Part shown: positions 23,443 to 33,487 of the stretch, piece by piece
Position numbering within the stretch: position 1 is the stretch's first letter
Layout: every line of letters starts with the position of its first letter
NCBI RefSeq assembly: GCF_900187975.1
Contig: NZ_FZPC01000006.1
Span: 124,001 to 188,000, forward strand
Direction: 5' to 3'
Source of the DNA: Pseudomonas delhiensis
GTDB taxonomy: Bacteria > Pseudomonadota > Gammaproteobacteria > Pseudomonadales > Pseudomonadaceae
Length of the DNA stretch: 64,000 nucleotides
Notes under the pieces: model-generated
What the model was told of the DNA's origin: nothing
Seen by the model: the letters and a program-made list of their open reading frames with translations, nothing else
Database searches by the model: none
Made by a program: the position numbers and the translations under genes

Positions 23443-25719
23443 TTAACTTGGCTGGCGCGACGCGGCCCGTGCCCAGGGCAGCTCGTCGGCGGGCTGCGGG
23501 CGGCCGTACCAGTAGCCCTGGCCGGCGTCGCAGGCGTGGTCGAGCAGGAAGGCCGCCTGGTCCGGACGCTCGATGCCCTCGGCCACCACGTGCAGGCCCA
23601 TGCTCCGGGCCAGGGCGATGATGGCGCGGGCGATGGCGGCGTCCTCGGCGTCGTCGGGCAGGCCGGCGACGAAGCCCTGGTCGATCTTCAGCTTCTGCAC
23701 CGGCATGCGCTTGAGGCGCATCAGCGAGGAATAGCCGGTGCCGAAGTCGTCGATCGCCAGCTGCACGCCGAGCCCGCGCAGGCGCTGCAGCAGGGCCACC
23801 GACTGGTCGATGTTCTGCATGATGGCGCTCTCGGTCACTTCCAGCTCCAGGTGCCGCGGCTGCAGGCCGCTTTCCTGCAGGGCGCGGGCCACCCGCTGCT
23901 CCAGGCCGTCGCGGCCGAACAGGCGGCTGGACAGGTTCACCGCGACGAACTCCAGCGCCACGCCCTCGTCCAGCCACTGGCGCATCTGCCGGCAGGCCTG
24001 GTCCAGCACCCAGGTGTCGATGGCGGCGATCAGCCCGCATTCCTCGGCCACCGGGATGAATTCGCAGGGCGGCACCAGGCCGCGTTGCGGGTGCTGCCAG
24101 CGCACCAGCGACTCCACCCCGACCACCCGGCCGCTGGCCAGGTCGTGCACCGGCTGGTAGTACACGCGCAGCTCGTCGTGCTCCAGCGCCTGGCGCAGGG
24201 CCGCCTCCACCTGCACGTGGGAGCGGGCGCGGGCGGTCAGTTCCGGGGTGTAGAAGGCGTACAGGTTGCGCCCGCTGGCCTTGGCCTGGAACAGCGCGGC
24301 GTCGGCGTGGCGCAGCAGGTGGTCGACGTCGCGGGCGTCCTCGGGGAACAGGCTGACGCCCAGGCTGGCGGAGATGTAGACCGGCTGCCCCTGCACCTCG
24401 AAGGGCGCGTGCATGGCTTCCAGCAGGTGCTGGGCGAGGCTGCTGGCATGGTGCGGCTGCTGGCTTTCCAGGACCACGGCGAACTCGTCGCCGCCCAGGC
24501 GCGCCAGGGAGGCGTGCTCGTCGAGGCAGCCGCGCAGGCGCTCGGCCACCGTCTTGACCAACTGGTCGCCGGCGCTGTGGCCGAGGCTGTCGTTGACGTG
24601 CTTGAAGTGGTCCAGGTCGAGCAGCAGCAGGGCGCCGCCGCCCTGTTCGCGCTCGGCGCGGGCCAGGGCCTGTTCGAGGCGCTCGCGCAGCAGCAGGCGG
24701 TTGGGCAGCCCGGTGAGCGGGTCGTGGTGGGCGAGGAAGTCCAGCTCGTGCTGCGAGCGCTTGATGCTGCTGAGGTCGGAGAACACCGCGACGTAGTGCG
24801 TCAGGCGCCCCTGCTCGTCATGCACGGCGCAGATGTGCTGCCACTGCGGGTATACCTCGCCGCTCTTGCGCCGGTTCCAGATTTCCCCGCACCACAGGCC
24901 CTCGGTGTTCAGGGCCTGCCACATGCGCTGGTAGAAGGCGTCGTCCTGGCGCCCGGACTTGAGCATCGAGGGGTTGCGCCCCACCACTTCGTCGGCGCTG
25001 TAGCCGGTGATGCGCTGGAACGACGGGTTGACGTGGAGGATCACGCCCTTGTCGTCGGTCACCAGCAGGCCTTCCTGGGTCGCCTCGAACACCGCCGCGG
25101 CCTGGCGCAGGTGGTCGTTGGCCTTGCGCTGCTCGGTGACGTCGCGGCTGACGCCGGTCATGCGCAGCGGCTCGCCGCCGTGGCCGCCGCTCAGGCGCGC
25201 GCGGGCATGCACCCAGCGGTAGCTGCCGTCGGCGTGGCGCAGGCGGTAGGTGCATTCCAGGCGCTCGCTGCGCCGCTGCAGGAGGTCGCGGTGCTGGGCC
25301 AGCACGCTGTCGCGGTCGTCCGGGTGCAGCCGCTGCTCCCAGGTGCCGAAGCTGTCGCCCAGTTCTTCCGCGCTCAGGCCGGTCATCCGCGCGTAGCCGG
25401 GCGAGTAGAACACCCGGTGCTGCTCGATATCCCACTCCCAGAGGCCGTCGTCCAGGGCGTCCAGGGCCCGCTCGAAGCGCCGTTCGCTCCGCTCGCGGGC
25501 GGCCAGGGCGCGCCGCATCCACTTCAGCTGCCGGGCCATCAGCAGGAAGAGCACGCCGGCGCTGATGGCAAAGAAAAGATACTTTTTCGCCACCAGCCAG
25601 GGCAGCAGGTTGCCTTCGCCGACCGCCAGGCGCAGCAGCCGGTCGCTCGTCAGCCCCCACAGGCAGGCGAACAGCAGGTACAGCAGGCAGATGCGGAGGG
25701 CACTCGGGCGTGGGTTCAT
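23443..25719 (-). CDS. Membrane PAS-PAS-GGDEF-EAL c-di-GMP enzyme
   Basis: The 758-residue protein has two N-terminal membrane helices (about 8-28 and 45-63), two PAS domains (about 75-200 and 205-325), a GGDEF domain and an EAL domain. The GGDEF motif is intact (LARLGGDEFAVVLES), but no RxxD inhibitory site precedes it. The EAL motif reads ESL (VESLVRW). Other catalytic residues are present: NLSSRLF, ELEVTES, IDDFGTGYSSL, KIDQGF and AEGIE. It could act as a phosphodiesterase, a cyclase or both. In P. aeruginosa a similar gene also lies next to oscA. No sulfur link is known. Confidence 0.92.
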   Translation of the reverse strand: MNPRPSALRICLLYLLFACLWGLTSDRLLRLAVGEGNLLPWLVAKKYLFFAISAGVLFLLMARQLKWMRRALAARERSERRFERALDALDDGLWEWDIEQHRVFYSPGYARMTGLSAEELGDSFGTWEQRLHPDDRDSVLAQHRDLLQRRSERLECTYRLRHADGSYRWVHARARLSGGHGGEPLRMTGVSRDVTEQRKANDHLRQAAAVFEATQEGLLVTDDKGVILHVNPSFQRITGYSADEVVGRNPSMLKSGRQDDAFYQRMWQALNTEGLWCGEIWNRRKSGEVYPQWQHICAVHDEQGRLTHYVAVFSDLSSIKRSQHELDFLAHHDPLTGLPNRLLLRERLEQALARAEREQGGGALLLLDLDHFKHVNDSLGHSAGDQLVKTVAERLRGCLDEHASLARLGGDEFAVVLESQQPHHASSLAQHLLEAMHAPFEVQGQPVYISASLGVSLFPEDARDVDHLLRHADAALFQAKASGRNLYAFYTPELTARARSHVQVEAALRQALEHDELRVYYQPVHDLASGRVVGVESLVRWQHPQRGLVPPCEFIPVAEECGLIAAIDTWVLDQACRQMRQWLDEGVALEFVAVNLSSRLFGRDGLEQRVARALQESGLQPRHLELEVTESAIMQNIDQSVALLQRLRGLGVQLAIDDFGTGYSSLMRLKRMPVQKLKIDQGFVAGLPDDAEDAAIARAIIALARSMGLHVVAEGIERPDQAAFLLDHACDAGQGYWYGRPQPADELPWARAASRQPS

Positions 25720-25879
25720 TGCGACGAGGGGGACGAGTTATTGGCTGCGCAGTATAGAGGATGGCCAATGGCCCCTGTTCATATCAAAAAGACCGGATGG
25801 TTTTCCCGCCGCGCTTGGTGATAATGCGAGCTGGCCTGGTTCCAGGCTCATCGACCATTGCCGAGGTTCATTATCATTC

Positions 25880-27061
25880 ATGTGGTACAACGGTTTCCTT
25901 GATCTGCCGCTGTGGCAACTGATCGTGGTCACGCTGGCGCTCACCCACGTCACCATCGTCAGCGTGACTGTCTACCTGCATCGCTATTCCGCCCACCGCG
26001 CCCTCGAACTGCATCCGGCGCTGCAACACTTCTTCCGTTTCTGGCTGTGGATGACCACCGGGATGAACACCCGCGAGTGGACCGCCATCCACCGCAAGCA
26101 CCACGCCAAGTGCGAGACCGCCGAAGACCCGCACAGCCCGGTGTACAAGGGCCTGGGCACCGTGCTGCGCAAGGGCGCCGAACTCTACCGCGAGGAAGCG
26201 AAGAACCCGGACACCCTGCGCATCTACGGCAAGAACTGCCCGGACGACTGGCTGGAGCGCAACCTCTACGGCCGCTTCCCGCTGGGCGGCATCGCCCTGA
26301 TGGTGCTGATCGACGTCGCCCTGTTCGGCGCCCTCGGCCTGACCGTGTGGGCCGTGCAGATGGCCTGGATCCCGTTCTGGGCCGCCGGCGTCATCAACGG
26401 CCTGGGCCACGCCGTGGGCTACCGCAACTTCGAGTGCCGCGACGCCGCCACCAACCTGGTGCCCTGGGGCATCGTCATCGGCGGCGAGGAGCTGCACAAC
26501 AACCACCACACCTACCCCAACTCGGCCAAGCTGTCGGTGAAGAAGTGGGAGTTCGACCTGGGCTGGGCCTGGATCAAGCTGTTCTGCTTCCTGCGCCTGG
26601 CCAGGGTGGCGCGGGTGGCGCCGATCGCCCACCGGGTGGAAGGCAAGGGCAGCCTGGACATGGACACCGCCATGGCCATCCTCAACAACCGCTTCCAGAT
26701 CATGGCCCAGTACCGCAAGCTGGTGATCGGCCCGCTGGTCAAGCAGGAGCTGGCCAAGGCCGATGCCTCGGTGCGCCACCTGTTCCGCCGCGGCAAGCGC
26801 CTGCTCTCCCGCGAGACCAGCCTGCTGGAAGAGCGCCACCACGCGCGCATCGAGCGCCTGCTGGCGCACAGCCAGGCCCTGCAGGTGATCTACGAGAAGC
26901 GCCTGGCGCTGCAGCAGATCTGGGTGAAGACCAGCGCCAACGGCCACGACATGCTGGCCGCCATCAAGCAGTGGGTGCAGGAGGCCGAGGCCAGCGGCAT
27001 CCAGTCGCTGCGCGACTTCGCCGAACAGCTGAAGACCTACTCGCTGCGCCCGGCTGTCTGA
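25880..27061 (+). CDS. desA: Acyl-lipid delta-9 fatty acid desaturase DesA
   Basis: DesA introduces a cis double bond into saturated acyl chains of membrane phospholipids using oxygen, complementing anaerobic FabA/FabB. The 393-residue protein has the three histidine boxes that bind the di-iron centre: HRYSAH, HRKHH and HNNHH. Hydrophobic segments lie between them (first at about 10-30). The C-terminal approximately 130 residues are hydrophilic and helical. ATG at 25880 (MWYNGFLDLPLWQL) was chosen; the longer upstream frame has no membrane-protein character. A terminator follows 30 bases after the stop. Confidence 0.93.
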   Translation: MWYNGFLDLPLWQLIVVTLALTHVTIVSVTVYLHRYSAHRALELHPALQHFFRFWLWMTTGMNTREWTAIHRKHHAKCETAEDPHSPVYKGLGTVLRKGAELYREEAKNPDTLRIYGKNCPDDWLERNLYGRFPLGGIALMVLIDVALFGALGLTVWAVQMAWIPFWAAGVINGLGHAVGYRNFECRDAATNLVPWGIVIGGEELHNNHHTYPNSAKLSVKKWEFDLGWAWIKLFCFLRLARVARVAPIAHRVEGKGSLDMDTAMAILNNRFQIMAQYRKLVIGPLVKQELAKADASVRHLFRRGKRLLSRETSLLEERHHARIERLLAHSQALQVIYEKRLALQQIWVKTSANGHDMLAAIKQWVQEAEASGIQSLRDFAEQLKTYSLRPAV

Positions 27062-27090
27062 GCCCGGCCGATATCTGAGAGGTCTATCAC

Positions 27091-27126
27091 AAAAAGCCCG
27101 CCGTTCGGCGGGCTTTTTCTTTTTTT
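27091..27126 (+). terminator. Rho-independent terminator of desA
   Basis: AAGCCCGCC-GTTC-GGCGGGCTT stem followed by TTTCTTTTTTT. Confidence 0.9.
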
Positions 27127-27187
27127 GTCGAGCACTTGGCTAATTTTGCGGTCATAGACCACTCGATTAGTTGTAGGAAGCTGACAC

Positions 27188-28159
27188 ATGGACGACAGGT
27201 ACAGGGCGCCGCAGGATCTCGACGAAGCGCTGCTGGCATTGCTGCACAGCCGCGCCGAAGTGGAGCGCCTGAAAGAACGCGAGCAGCTCTTCAGCGCCCT
27301 GCTGGCCAGCGTCAACGCGGTGCTCTGGGCCTTCGACTGGCAGGCCCAGCGCATGGTCTACGTCAGCCCCGCCTACGAGCGCATCTTCGGCCGTTCGGCG
27401 GCGCTGCTGCTGGCCGACTACAACGAATGGCTCAACGCCATCTACCCGGACGACCTCGACTACGCCGCCAGCAGCCTGCTGCAGGTGCTCGAGCGTGGCG
27501 CCGTGGAGCAGCGCGAGTACCGCATCCTGCGTGCCGACGGCGAGGTACGCTGGCTCAGCGACAAGTGCTTCATCAGCCAGCACAGCGAGGCCGGCCTGCC
27601 GCTGATGGTGGTCGGCATCGCCGAGGACATCACCGACAAGAAACACCTGGAAAGCGAGCTGCAGCGCCTGGCGACCACCGACGTGCTGACCCAGAGCAGC
27701 AACCGCCGCTACTTCTTCGACAACGCCGAGCAGGCCTTCAGCGAATGCAAGCAGGCCGGCACGGCCCTGGCCTTCCTGCTGCTGGACGTGGACGACTTCA
27801 AGAAGGTCAACGACCGCTACGGCCACCAGGTCGGCGACCGCGTGCTGCAGCGCGTGGCCCAGTGCGCCTCCGGCGCGCTGCGCCGCGGCGACCTGTTCGG
27901 CCGCATCGGCGGCGAGGAGTTCGCCGTGCTGCTGCCCGGCTGCGACCAGGTGACCGCCCGGCAGATCGGCGAGCGCCTGCAGCGCGAGGTGCAGCGCCTG
28001 CGCTTCAAGGAAGACGAGCAGACCTTCGGTATCAGCGTCAGCCAGGGCCTGACCCTGCTGCTGCCCCACGACGAGAACCTCTCGGCGCTCTACGGCCGGG
28101 CCGACGCCGCGCTGTACCAGGCCAAGCGCAACGGCAAGGACCGTATCGAGCAGGCCTGA
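27188..28159 (+). CDS. PAS-GGDEF diguanylate cyclase
   Basis: This 323-residue soluble protein has a PAS sensor (about 30-155; FSALLASVNAVLWAFDWQAQ) with a PAC end (VVGIAEDITDKKHLE), then a GGDEF domain. The active site reads RIGGEEFAVLL. RRGD stands exactly five residues before it, the allosteric RxxD product-inhibition site. It should therefore make c-di-GMP with feedback control. In PAO1 the guanidinopropionate gpu genes lie between desA and this gene, as I recall; they are absent here. Confidence 0.92.
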   Translation: MDDRYRAPQDLDEALLALLHSRAEVERLKEREQLFSALLASVNAVLWAFDWQAQRMVYVSPAYERIFGRSAALLLADYNEWLNAIYPDDLDYAASSLLQVLERGAVEQREYRILRADGEVRWLSDKCFISQHSEAGLPLMVVGIAEDITDKKHLESELQRLATTDVLTQSSNRRYFFDNAEQAFSECKQAGTALAFLLLDVDDFKKVNDRYGHQVGDRVLQRVAQCASGALRRGDLFGRIGGEEFAVLLPGCDQVTARQIGERLQREVQRLRFKEDEQTFGISVSQGLTLLLPHDENLSALYGRADAALYQAKRNGKDRIEQA

Positions 28160-28757
28160 GGCGGCGCTTTTCCGCGCCGCTACCTCTTCCGCCCCCGTCC
28201 CGTACCCCTATCGGGAAATGGATTGGCAGGGCGCGATGGCGCATTATTTATTCCAAAATGAAATTACATTTTAATAATTAATTCTTTTTGGATTTATTCC
28301 CGATTGCTTATCGTTGCCCCCAGCGTGGCCGCAGGGTCCAGGCAATGAAGTCCGGCGAGCATGGCGACAAACCGCCAGCCAGGCCGGGGAAGGTGGCGGA
28401 TTTCCGCTGACCAGCGCGCAGCGAAGGAGCCGGCTACGGGACGCCAACCCGCGCCAGTCCACGTGTCGGGACATGCCAGGCCGGTTGGCCCGGGGATTGC
28501 CATGTCGGGGTGAAGCCTCAGGTTTCGCCCACAAGAACAAGACACGAGCATTCACCATGACGCTGCCATGCCTTTCCGCAAGTTCCTTCCTGCCTGCTTG
28601 CCCACGTAGAGACCCCGCCTAGGGGCGTCCGACCGACCGACCGCCATTCGCCTGCAGGCCCGGGCCGCACCCGGCCGCGCGAGCGGCGGAGGGATTTGCG
28701 CCGCGCGGCGCTGGCGACTTGCCGACTTCACACAAGATCAATAAATGGGGATTACCA
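28160..28757. other. Long intergenic region upstream of oprE, with AT-rich island
   Basis: No supported gene lies in 598 bases. Small frames around 28271-28622 on both strands have no ribosome site or family resemblance. Bases about 28238-28306 are strikingly AT-rich in a GC-rich chromosome and could be an MvaT/H-NS-type binding region or promoter. The remainder may be a long 5' leader for oprE. A ribosome site close to the ATG (GGGGATTACCAATG) is weak. Confidence 0.45.
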
Positions 28758-30122
28758 ATGAAGAGTCGTAACATCACGCAATCCACCCTGGCGCTCGCCG
28801 TGGCGGCCGCTGCCCTTGGCGCCCATGTTCCGCTGGCCAGCGCCGGCGGCTTCATCGAGGACAGCAAGGCCAGCCTGACCCTGCGCAACTTCTACATCAA
28901 CAGCGACAACCGCAATGGCACGGCCGAGCCGAGCAAGCAGGAGGAGTGGGGCCAGGGCTTCCTGCTGAACTACACCTCCGGCTTCACCGAGGGCACCGTC
29001 GGCTTCGGCGTCGATGCGCTGGGCCTGCTGGGCGTGCGCCTGGACAGCGGCAAGGGCACCCACTACAACCCGACCAGTTCCAGCTTCTCCGGCACCGTGT
29101 TCCCCACCGATGGCGATGGCCGCGCGGTGGACGACTTCTCGCACCTGGGGGCGACCGCCAAGGTGAAGGTTTCCTCCACCGAACTGCGCTACGGCACCCT
29201 GCTGCCCAAGCTGCCGGTGGTGACCTACAACGACGGCCGCCTGCTGCCGCAGACCTTCGAGGGCGGCCAGATCACCTCCAACGAGTTCAAGGACCTGACG
29301 CTGATCGGCGGCCAGCTGGAGCACAGCAAGGGGCGCAGTTCGAGCAACAACGAGGGGCTGTCCATCGCCGGCGCCAACAATGCGCGCACCGGCGAGTTCG
29401 TCAACAAGTTCTACTATGGCGGCGTCGACTACAAGCTGACCAAGGACCTGACCCTGCAGTACTACTACGGCAACCTGCAGGACTTCTACAAACAGCATTT
29501 CCTCGGCCTGCAGCACAACTGGGCGATCGGCCCGGGCGTCCTGAAGAGCGACCTGCGCTACTTCAACAGCAGCGACGACGGCAAGAACAGCCATGACTCG
29601 CGCTACTACACCTCCGGCTACTACGGCAACGGCGTGACCAAGGGCGAAGTGGACAACAAGGCCTACAGCGGCCTGTTCACCTACATCGTCAGCGGCCACA
29701 GCTTCGGTGTCGGCTACCAGCAGCTCAGCGGCGACAGCGACTTCCCGTTCATCAACAACGGCGACGGCGCCACCGCCTACCTGATCACCGACGTGCAGAT
29801 CGGCAAGTTCCTGCGTGCCGGTGAGCGTACCTGGCAGGCCCGCTACGGCTACGACTTCGCCCAGGCAGGCCTGCCGGGCCTGACCTTCCAGGCCCTGTAC
29901 CTGCGCGGCGACAACATCGACACCGCCCGCGGCGACCAGAGCGAGTGGGAGCGCGACATCAGCCTGGCCTACGTGATCCCGGACGGTACCTTCAAGGGCC
30001 TGGGCTTCACCTGGAAGAACGCCTCGCTGCGCAGCGGCCTGCCGGCCCAGGGCGCTACCCCGGCCCAGCGCGACCAGGACGAGAACCGCCTGATCGTCAG
30101 CTACACCCTGCCGCTGTTCTAG
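28758..30122 (+). CDS. oprE: OprD-family outer membrane porin (OprE-like)
   Basis: The 454-residue protein has a Sec signal peptide (TQSTLALAVAAAALGAHVPL, cleavage near residue 29) and the OprD-family start GGFIEDSKASLTLRNFYINS. Beta-strand periodicity runs throughout and it ends IVSYTLPLF with a terminal phenylalanine for BAM recognition. The location next to DGC and aguA matches oprE in P. aeruginosa, an anaerobically induced porin. No clear FNR box was found upstream. The substrate is uncertain: OprD relatives pass amino acids and carboxylates. Confidence 0.9.
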   Translation: MKSRNITQSTLALAVAAAALGAHVPLASAGGFIEDSKASLTLRNFYINSDNRNGTAEPSKQEEWGQGFLLNYTSGFTEGTVGFGVDALGLLGVRLDSGKGTHYNPTSSSFSGTVFPTDGDGRAVDDFSHLGATAKVKVSSTELRYGTLLPKLPVVTYNDGRLLPQTFEGGQITSNEFKDLTLIGGQLEHSKGRSSSNNEGLSIAGANNARTGEFVNKFYYGGVDYKLTKDLTLQYYYGNLQDFYKQHFLGLQHNWAIGPGVLKSDLRYFNSSDDGKNSHDSRYYTSGYYGNGVTKGEVDNKAYSGLFTYIVSGHSFGVGYQQLSGDSDFPFINNGDGATAYLITDVQIGKFLRAGERTWQARYGYDFAQAGLPGLTFQALYLRGDNIDTARGDQSEWERDISLAYVIPDGTFKGLGFTWKNASLRSGLPAQGATPAQRDQDENRLIVSYTLPLF

Positions 30123-30135
30123 AACCAGGGCTTTC

Positions 30136-30322
30136 CGTAGGAGCGCGCCGGAGGTTGCGGCTATCGCGGACAAGGTCCGCTCCTACGGGGGGGATGCCAT
30201 GCCTCACGGCGAGGCGAATTGTAGGAGCGGGCCCTGCCCGCGATTCGCGCGCAGGGCGCGCTCCTACAGGGAAGCACCGTGTGTGGGGTCGGTCCATCGC
30301 GGACGGAGTCCGCTCCTGCGAG
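30136..30322. repeat. Cluster of three REP-type hairpins between oprE and aguA
   Basis: Three related palindromic units occur in tandem: 30136-30187 (GTAGGAGCG...CGCTCCTAC), 30221-30268 (same ends, different core) and 30294-30322 (ATCGCGGAC/GTCCGCTCC). They fill most of the gap between convergent oprE and aguA; no gene is present. Confidence 0.75.
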
Positions 30323-30364
30323 AAGCCATGCTCGCCTGCGGATCTTGCGATGGGTACCGTGATG

Positions 30365-30402
30365 AAAAAGGCCGTCGTCCCTTGCGGGGCGACGGCCTTT
30401 TC
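30365..30402. terminator. Bidirectional terminator, oprE/aguA
   Basis: AAAAGGCCGTCGTCCC pairs with GGGGCGACGGCCTTTT around a short loop. T-runs occur on both strands, so it can end both the oprE and the aguBA transcripts. Confidence 0.85.
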
Positions 30403-30418
30403 GTTGGCGGCTGCCGGC

Positions 30419-31522
30419 TCAGCGTTTCTGCGGCGCCGGTTGCTGCTGGGTGATGCAGTGGATGTTGCCGCCGCCCAGGAGGATTTCCCGGCCCGGCACC
30501 ATCACCACTTCGCGGTCGGGGAACACGCGCTGGAGGATGGCCCTGGCCTCGGCGTCCTTCGGATCGTCGAAGCTGGGCGCGACGATGCCGCCGTTGACGA
30601 TCAGGAAGTTGACGTAGGAGCCGGCCAGGCGGATCGACGGGTCGCGCTCCTGGCTGCCGGCCACCAGGTCGACGCCGGCGCATTCTTCCTCGGTGGCGTG
30701 CAGCGGGCCGGGGATCGGCATCTTGTGCACCACCAACTGGCGGCCCCTGGCGTCGCGGGCCTGCTCCAGCACGCGCATGGCGGCCTGGCAGCGCGGGTAG
30801 TTGGGGTCGTTGACGTCGTCGGTCCAGGCCAGCAGCACTTCGCCCGGGCGCACGTAGCAGCAGAAGTTATCGACGTGGCCGTTGGTCTCGTCGTTGTACA
30901 GGCCGTCCGGCAGCCAGATCACGCTGTCCACCGCCAGGTGTTCGCGCAGGACCTGCTCGATCTCCTCGCGGGACAGGTGCGGGTTGCGGTTGCGGTTGAG
31001 CAGGCATTCCTCGGTGGTGATGACGGTGCCTTCGCCATCCACGTGGATGGAGCCGCCCTCGAGCACGAAGCCTTCGGTGCGGTAGCGCTCGCAACGTTCG
31101 ACCTGGAGGATCTTCGCTGCCACCTGGTCGTCGCGCAGCCAGGGGAAGTACAGGCCGCCGTCGAGGCCGCCCCAGGCGTTGAAGGTCCAGTCCACGCCGC
31201 GCACGGCGCCCTGGTCGTCCACCACGAAGGTCGGGCCGGTGTCGCGCACCCAGGCGTCGTCGTTGCTGATCTCGATCACCCGGATGGCGTCGCTCAGGCG
31301 CGCGCGGGCGTTCTCGAACTGGGCGGCGGAAACGCAGACGGTGACCGGCTCGAAGCGCGCGATGGCCTCGGCCACGGCGCTGAAGGCGGCCTGCGCCGGC
31401 TTGCCGCCCAGGCGCCAGTTGTCCGGGCGCTCGGGCCAGACCATCCAGGTCTGGGTGTGGGGTTCCCATTCCGCCGGCATGCGGAAGCCGTCGGCGCGGG
31501 GGGTACTGGTCAGAGTGGTCAT
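30419..31522 (-). CDS. aguA: Agmatine deiminase
   Basis: AguA hydrolyses agmatine to N-carbamoylputrescine and ammonia, the first step of agmatine use. The 367-residue pentein-fold enzyme shows the substrate and catalytic residues typical of the family: WVRDTGP, the [14 protein letters not shown] region and ETNGHVDNF. The nucleophilic cysteine 356 is in [11 protein letters not shown] near the C-terminus. It follows aguB by 65 bases and is co-directional with it. The pair should be repressed by AguR and induced by agmatine or carbamoylputrescine. Confidence 0.96.
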   Translation of the reverse strand: MTTLTSTPRADGFRMPAEWEPHTQTWMVWPERPDNWRLGGKPAQAAFSAVAEAIARFEPVTVCVSAAQFENARARLSDAIRVIEISNDDAWVRDTGPTFVVDDQGAVRGVDWTFNAWGGLDGGLYFPWLRDDQVAAKILQVERCERYRTEGFVLEGGSIHVDGEGTVITTEECLLNRNRNPHLSREEIEQVLREHLAVDSVIWLPDGLYNDETNGHVDNFCCYVRPGEVLLAWTDDVNDPNYPRCQAAMRVLEQARDARGRQLVVHKMPIPGPLHATEEECAGVDLVAGSQERDPSIRLAGSYVNFLIVNGGIVAPSFDDPKDAEARAILQRVFPDREVVMVPGREILLGGGNIHCITQQQPAPQKR

Positions 31523-31587
31523 GGGATCACCAGGTGCGGGCAGCTACGGACGAAGCGGCGGGAGGGATCGCCTCCCGCCGCGCGGGG

Positions 31588-32469
<882 letters not shown>

Positions 32470-32485
32470 GGAACACCTTTTTATT

Positions 32486-32657
32486 CGGATACTTATCGGC
32501 CTTCCGGGTTGGGCGGCGGCCGCCGGGTGCCGCAAGAAGGCGTGAGGTCGGCGCCTTTCGCGGATCTGGGGCGATTTATATCCGATAAAAATCGGCTTTT
32601 GAAGCGATATTTTTCTGGCTCGGCACCGAATCCGACGGAAAGACGGATAAATATCGG
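32486..32657. promoter_or_regulatory. Three 14-bp operator repeats upstream of aguB (candidate AguR sites)
   Basis: CGGATACTTATCGG (32486-32499), CCGATAAAAATCGG (32582-32595) and CGGATAAATATCGG (32644-32657) share the pattern C-S-GATA-NNW-ATCGG, an imperfect palindrome. The middle copy has perfect CCGAT/ATCGG arms. All lie between aguR and aguB, none elsewhere near the locus. They fit binding by a TetR-type dimer such as AguR. The functional assignment is inference. Confidence 0.65.
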
Positions 32658-32663
32658 ACTTAA

Positions 32664-32746
32664 AGCTACAAGCGATAAGCCCCAAGCCGCAAGCGAAAGC
32701 AGCTCCTGCTCCTGCTTGCAGCTTGAAGCTTGCCGCTTACAGCTGT
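32664..32746. repeat. AGCTACAAGC-type intergenic repeat, copy 3
   Basis: It starts AGCTACAAGCG and closes with GCTTGCAGCTTGAAGCTTGC plus a complementary end. It lies directly after the aguR stop codon. Confidence 0.7.
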
Positions 32747-32753
32747 CGTTTTC

Positions 32754-33386
32754 CTACAGCTGCCGTTTAGGCAAAAACGGCGGCAGATACAGCGACAGAT
32801 AGGCATCGAACACCCGCATGCCTTCCTCGGCCAGGCGCGGTTCGATGCGGCCGTGGCGTTGCATCGAAAGGGCGTAGACGCGGTCGCCCAGTTCCATGGC
32901 CAGGCTGAACACTTCGATGTCCGCCGGCAGTTCGGGCAGGTGGAAGTGGCGGTCGAACAGCGCCTGCATGGAGCGGCCCAGTTCCATGTCGTGCTGGCGG
33001 TCGGCGAGGGTCACCTCGGCCAGGCCGTGGCTGGCGAGGATCAGCTGGCGCGCCGCGGCGTCGGCGGCGTAGACGGCGAGCATGCGCTCTTCCACCAGCC
33101 GCGAGAGGTCGCGCCAGTCGCGCAGGGCCTCGTGGTCCACCGGCGCCGCCAGGCAGGCGCGGAAGGCGGCGTGGACTTCGCCGGTCAGCGCCTGCAGCAG
33201 CGCCGGCACGCTGGGGAAGAAGTGGTAGACCGAGGACGGCGGTATGTCCGCCCGCTCCGCCACGGCGTAGATCGACAGGCCGGCGGTGCCGTCTTCGGCG
33301 AGCAGGGCGCGGGCGGCGTCGAGGATGCTGGCGATGCGCGCCTGGCTGCTGGCGCGGGGCTTGCGGGAGCTGGTGGGGGCGGGCAT
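32754..33386 (-). CDS. aguR: TetR family repressor AguR
   Basis: The 210-residue regulator starts MPAPTSSRKPRASSQARIAS and has the TetR helix-turn-helix (LSIYAVAERADIPPSSVYHF and FPSVPALLQALTGEV). The helical C-terminal ligand domain ends LSLYLPPFLPKRQL. By position it is AguR, which represses aguBA in P. aeruginosa and responds to agmatine and N-carbamoylputrescine. It is encoded upstream of aguB in the same direction, with the operator repeats in between. It follows the binding-protein gene by 101 bases. ATG at 33386 is the only start without overlap. Confidence 0.9.
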   Translation of the reverse strand: MPAPTSSRKPRASSQARIASILDAARALLAEDGTAGLSIYAVAERADIPPSSVYHFFPSVPALLQALTGEVHAAFRACLAAPVDHEALRDWRDLSRLVEERMLAVYAADAAARQLILASHGLAEVTLADRQHDMELGRSMQALFDRHFHLPELPADIEVFSLAMELGDRVYALSMQRHGRIEPRLAEEGMRVFDAYLSLYLPPFLPKRQL

Positions 33387-33487
33387 GGGGTTCTCCGGGC
33401 ATGAGCGGCTATTGGACTTCAGCTCAGGCGCCCGGAGCAAGTTCGCAGGCTTGGCGCCGCAGGGGCGTGGCGGCGCGCCGCTGGCCG

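Noticed and set aside
28271-28622. Small frames on both strands before oprE
   Set aside because: No ribosome sites, no family resemblance, mutually overlapping, and amino-acid composition typical of random GC-rich DNA.
28600-28757. FNR/Anr box upstream of oprE, expected from anaerobic induction
   Set aside because: Only a poor partial match (ATCAA without a proper TTGAT partner) was found.
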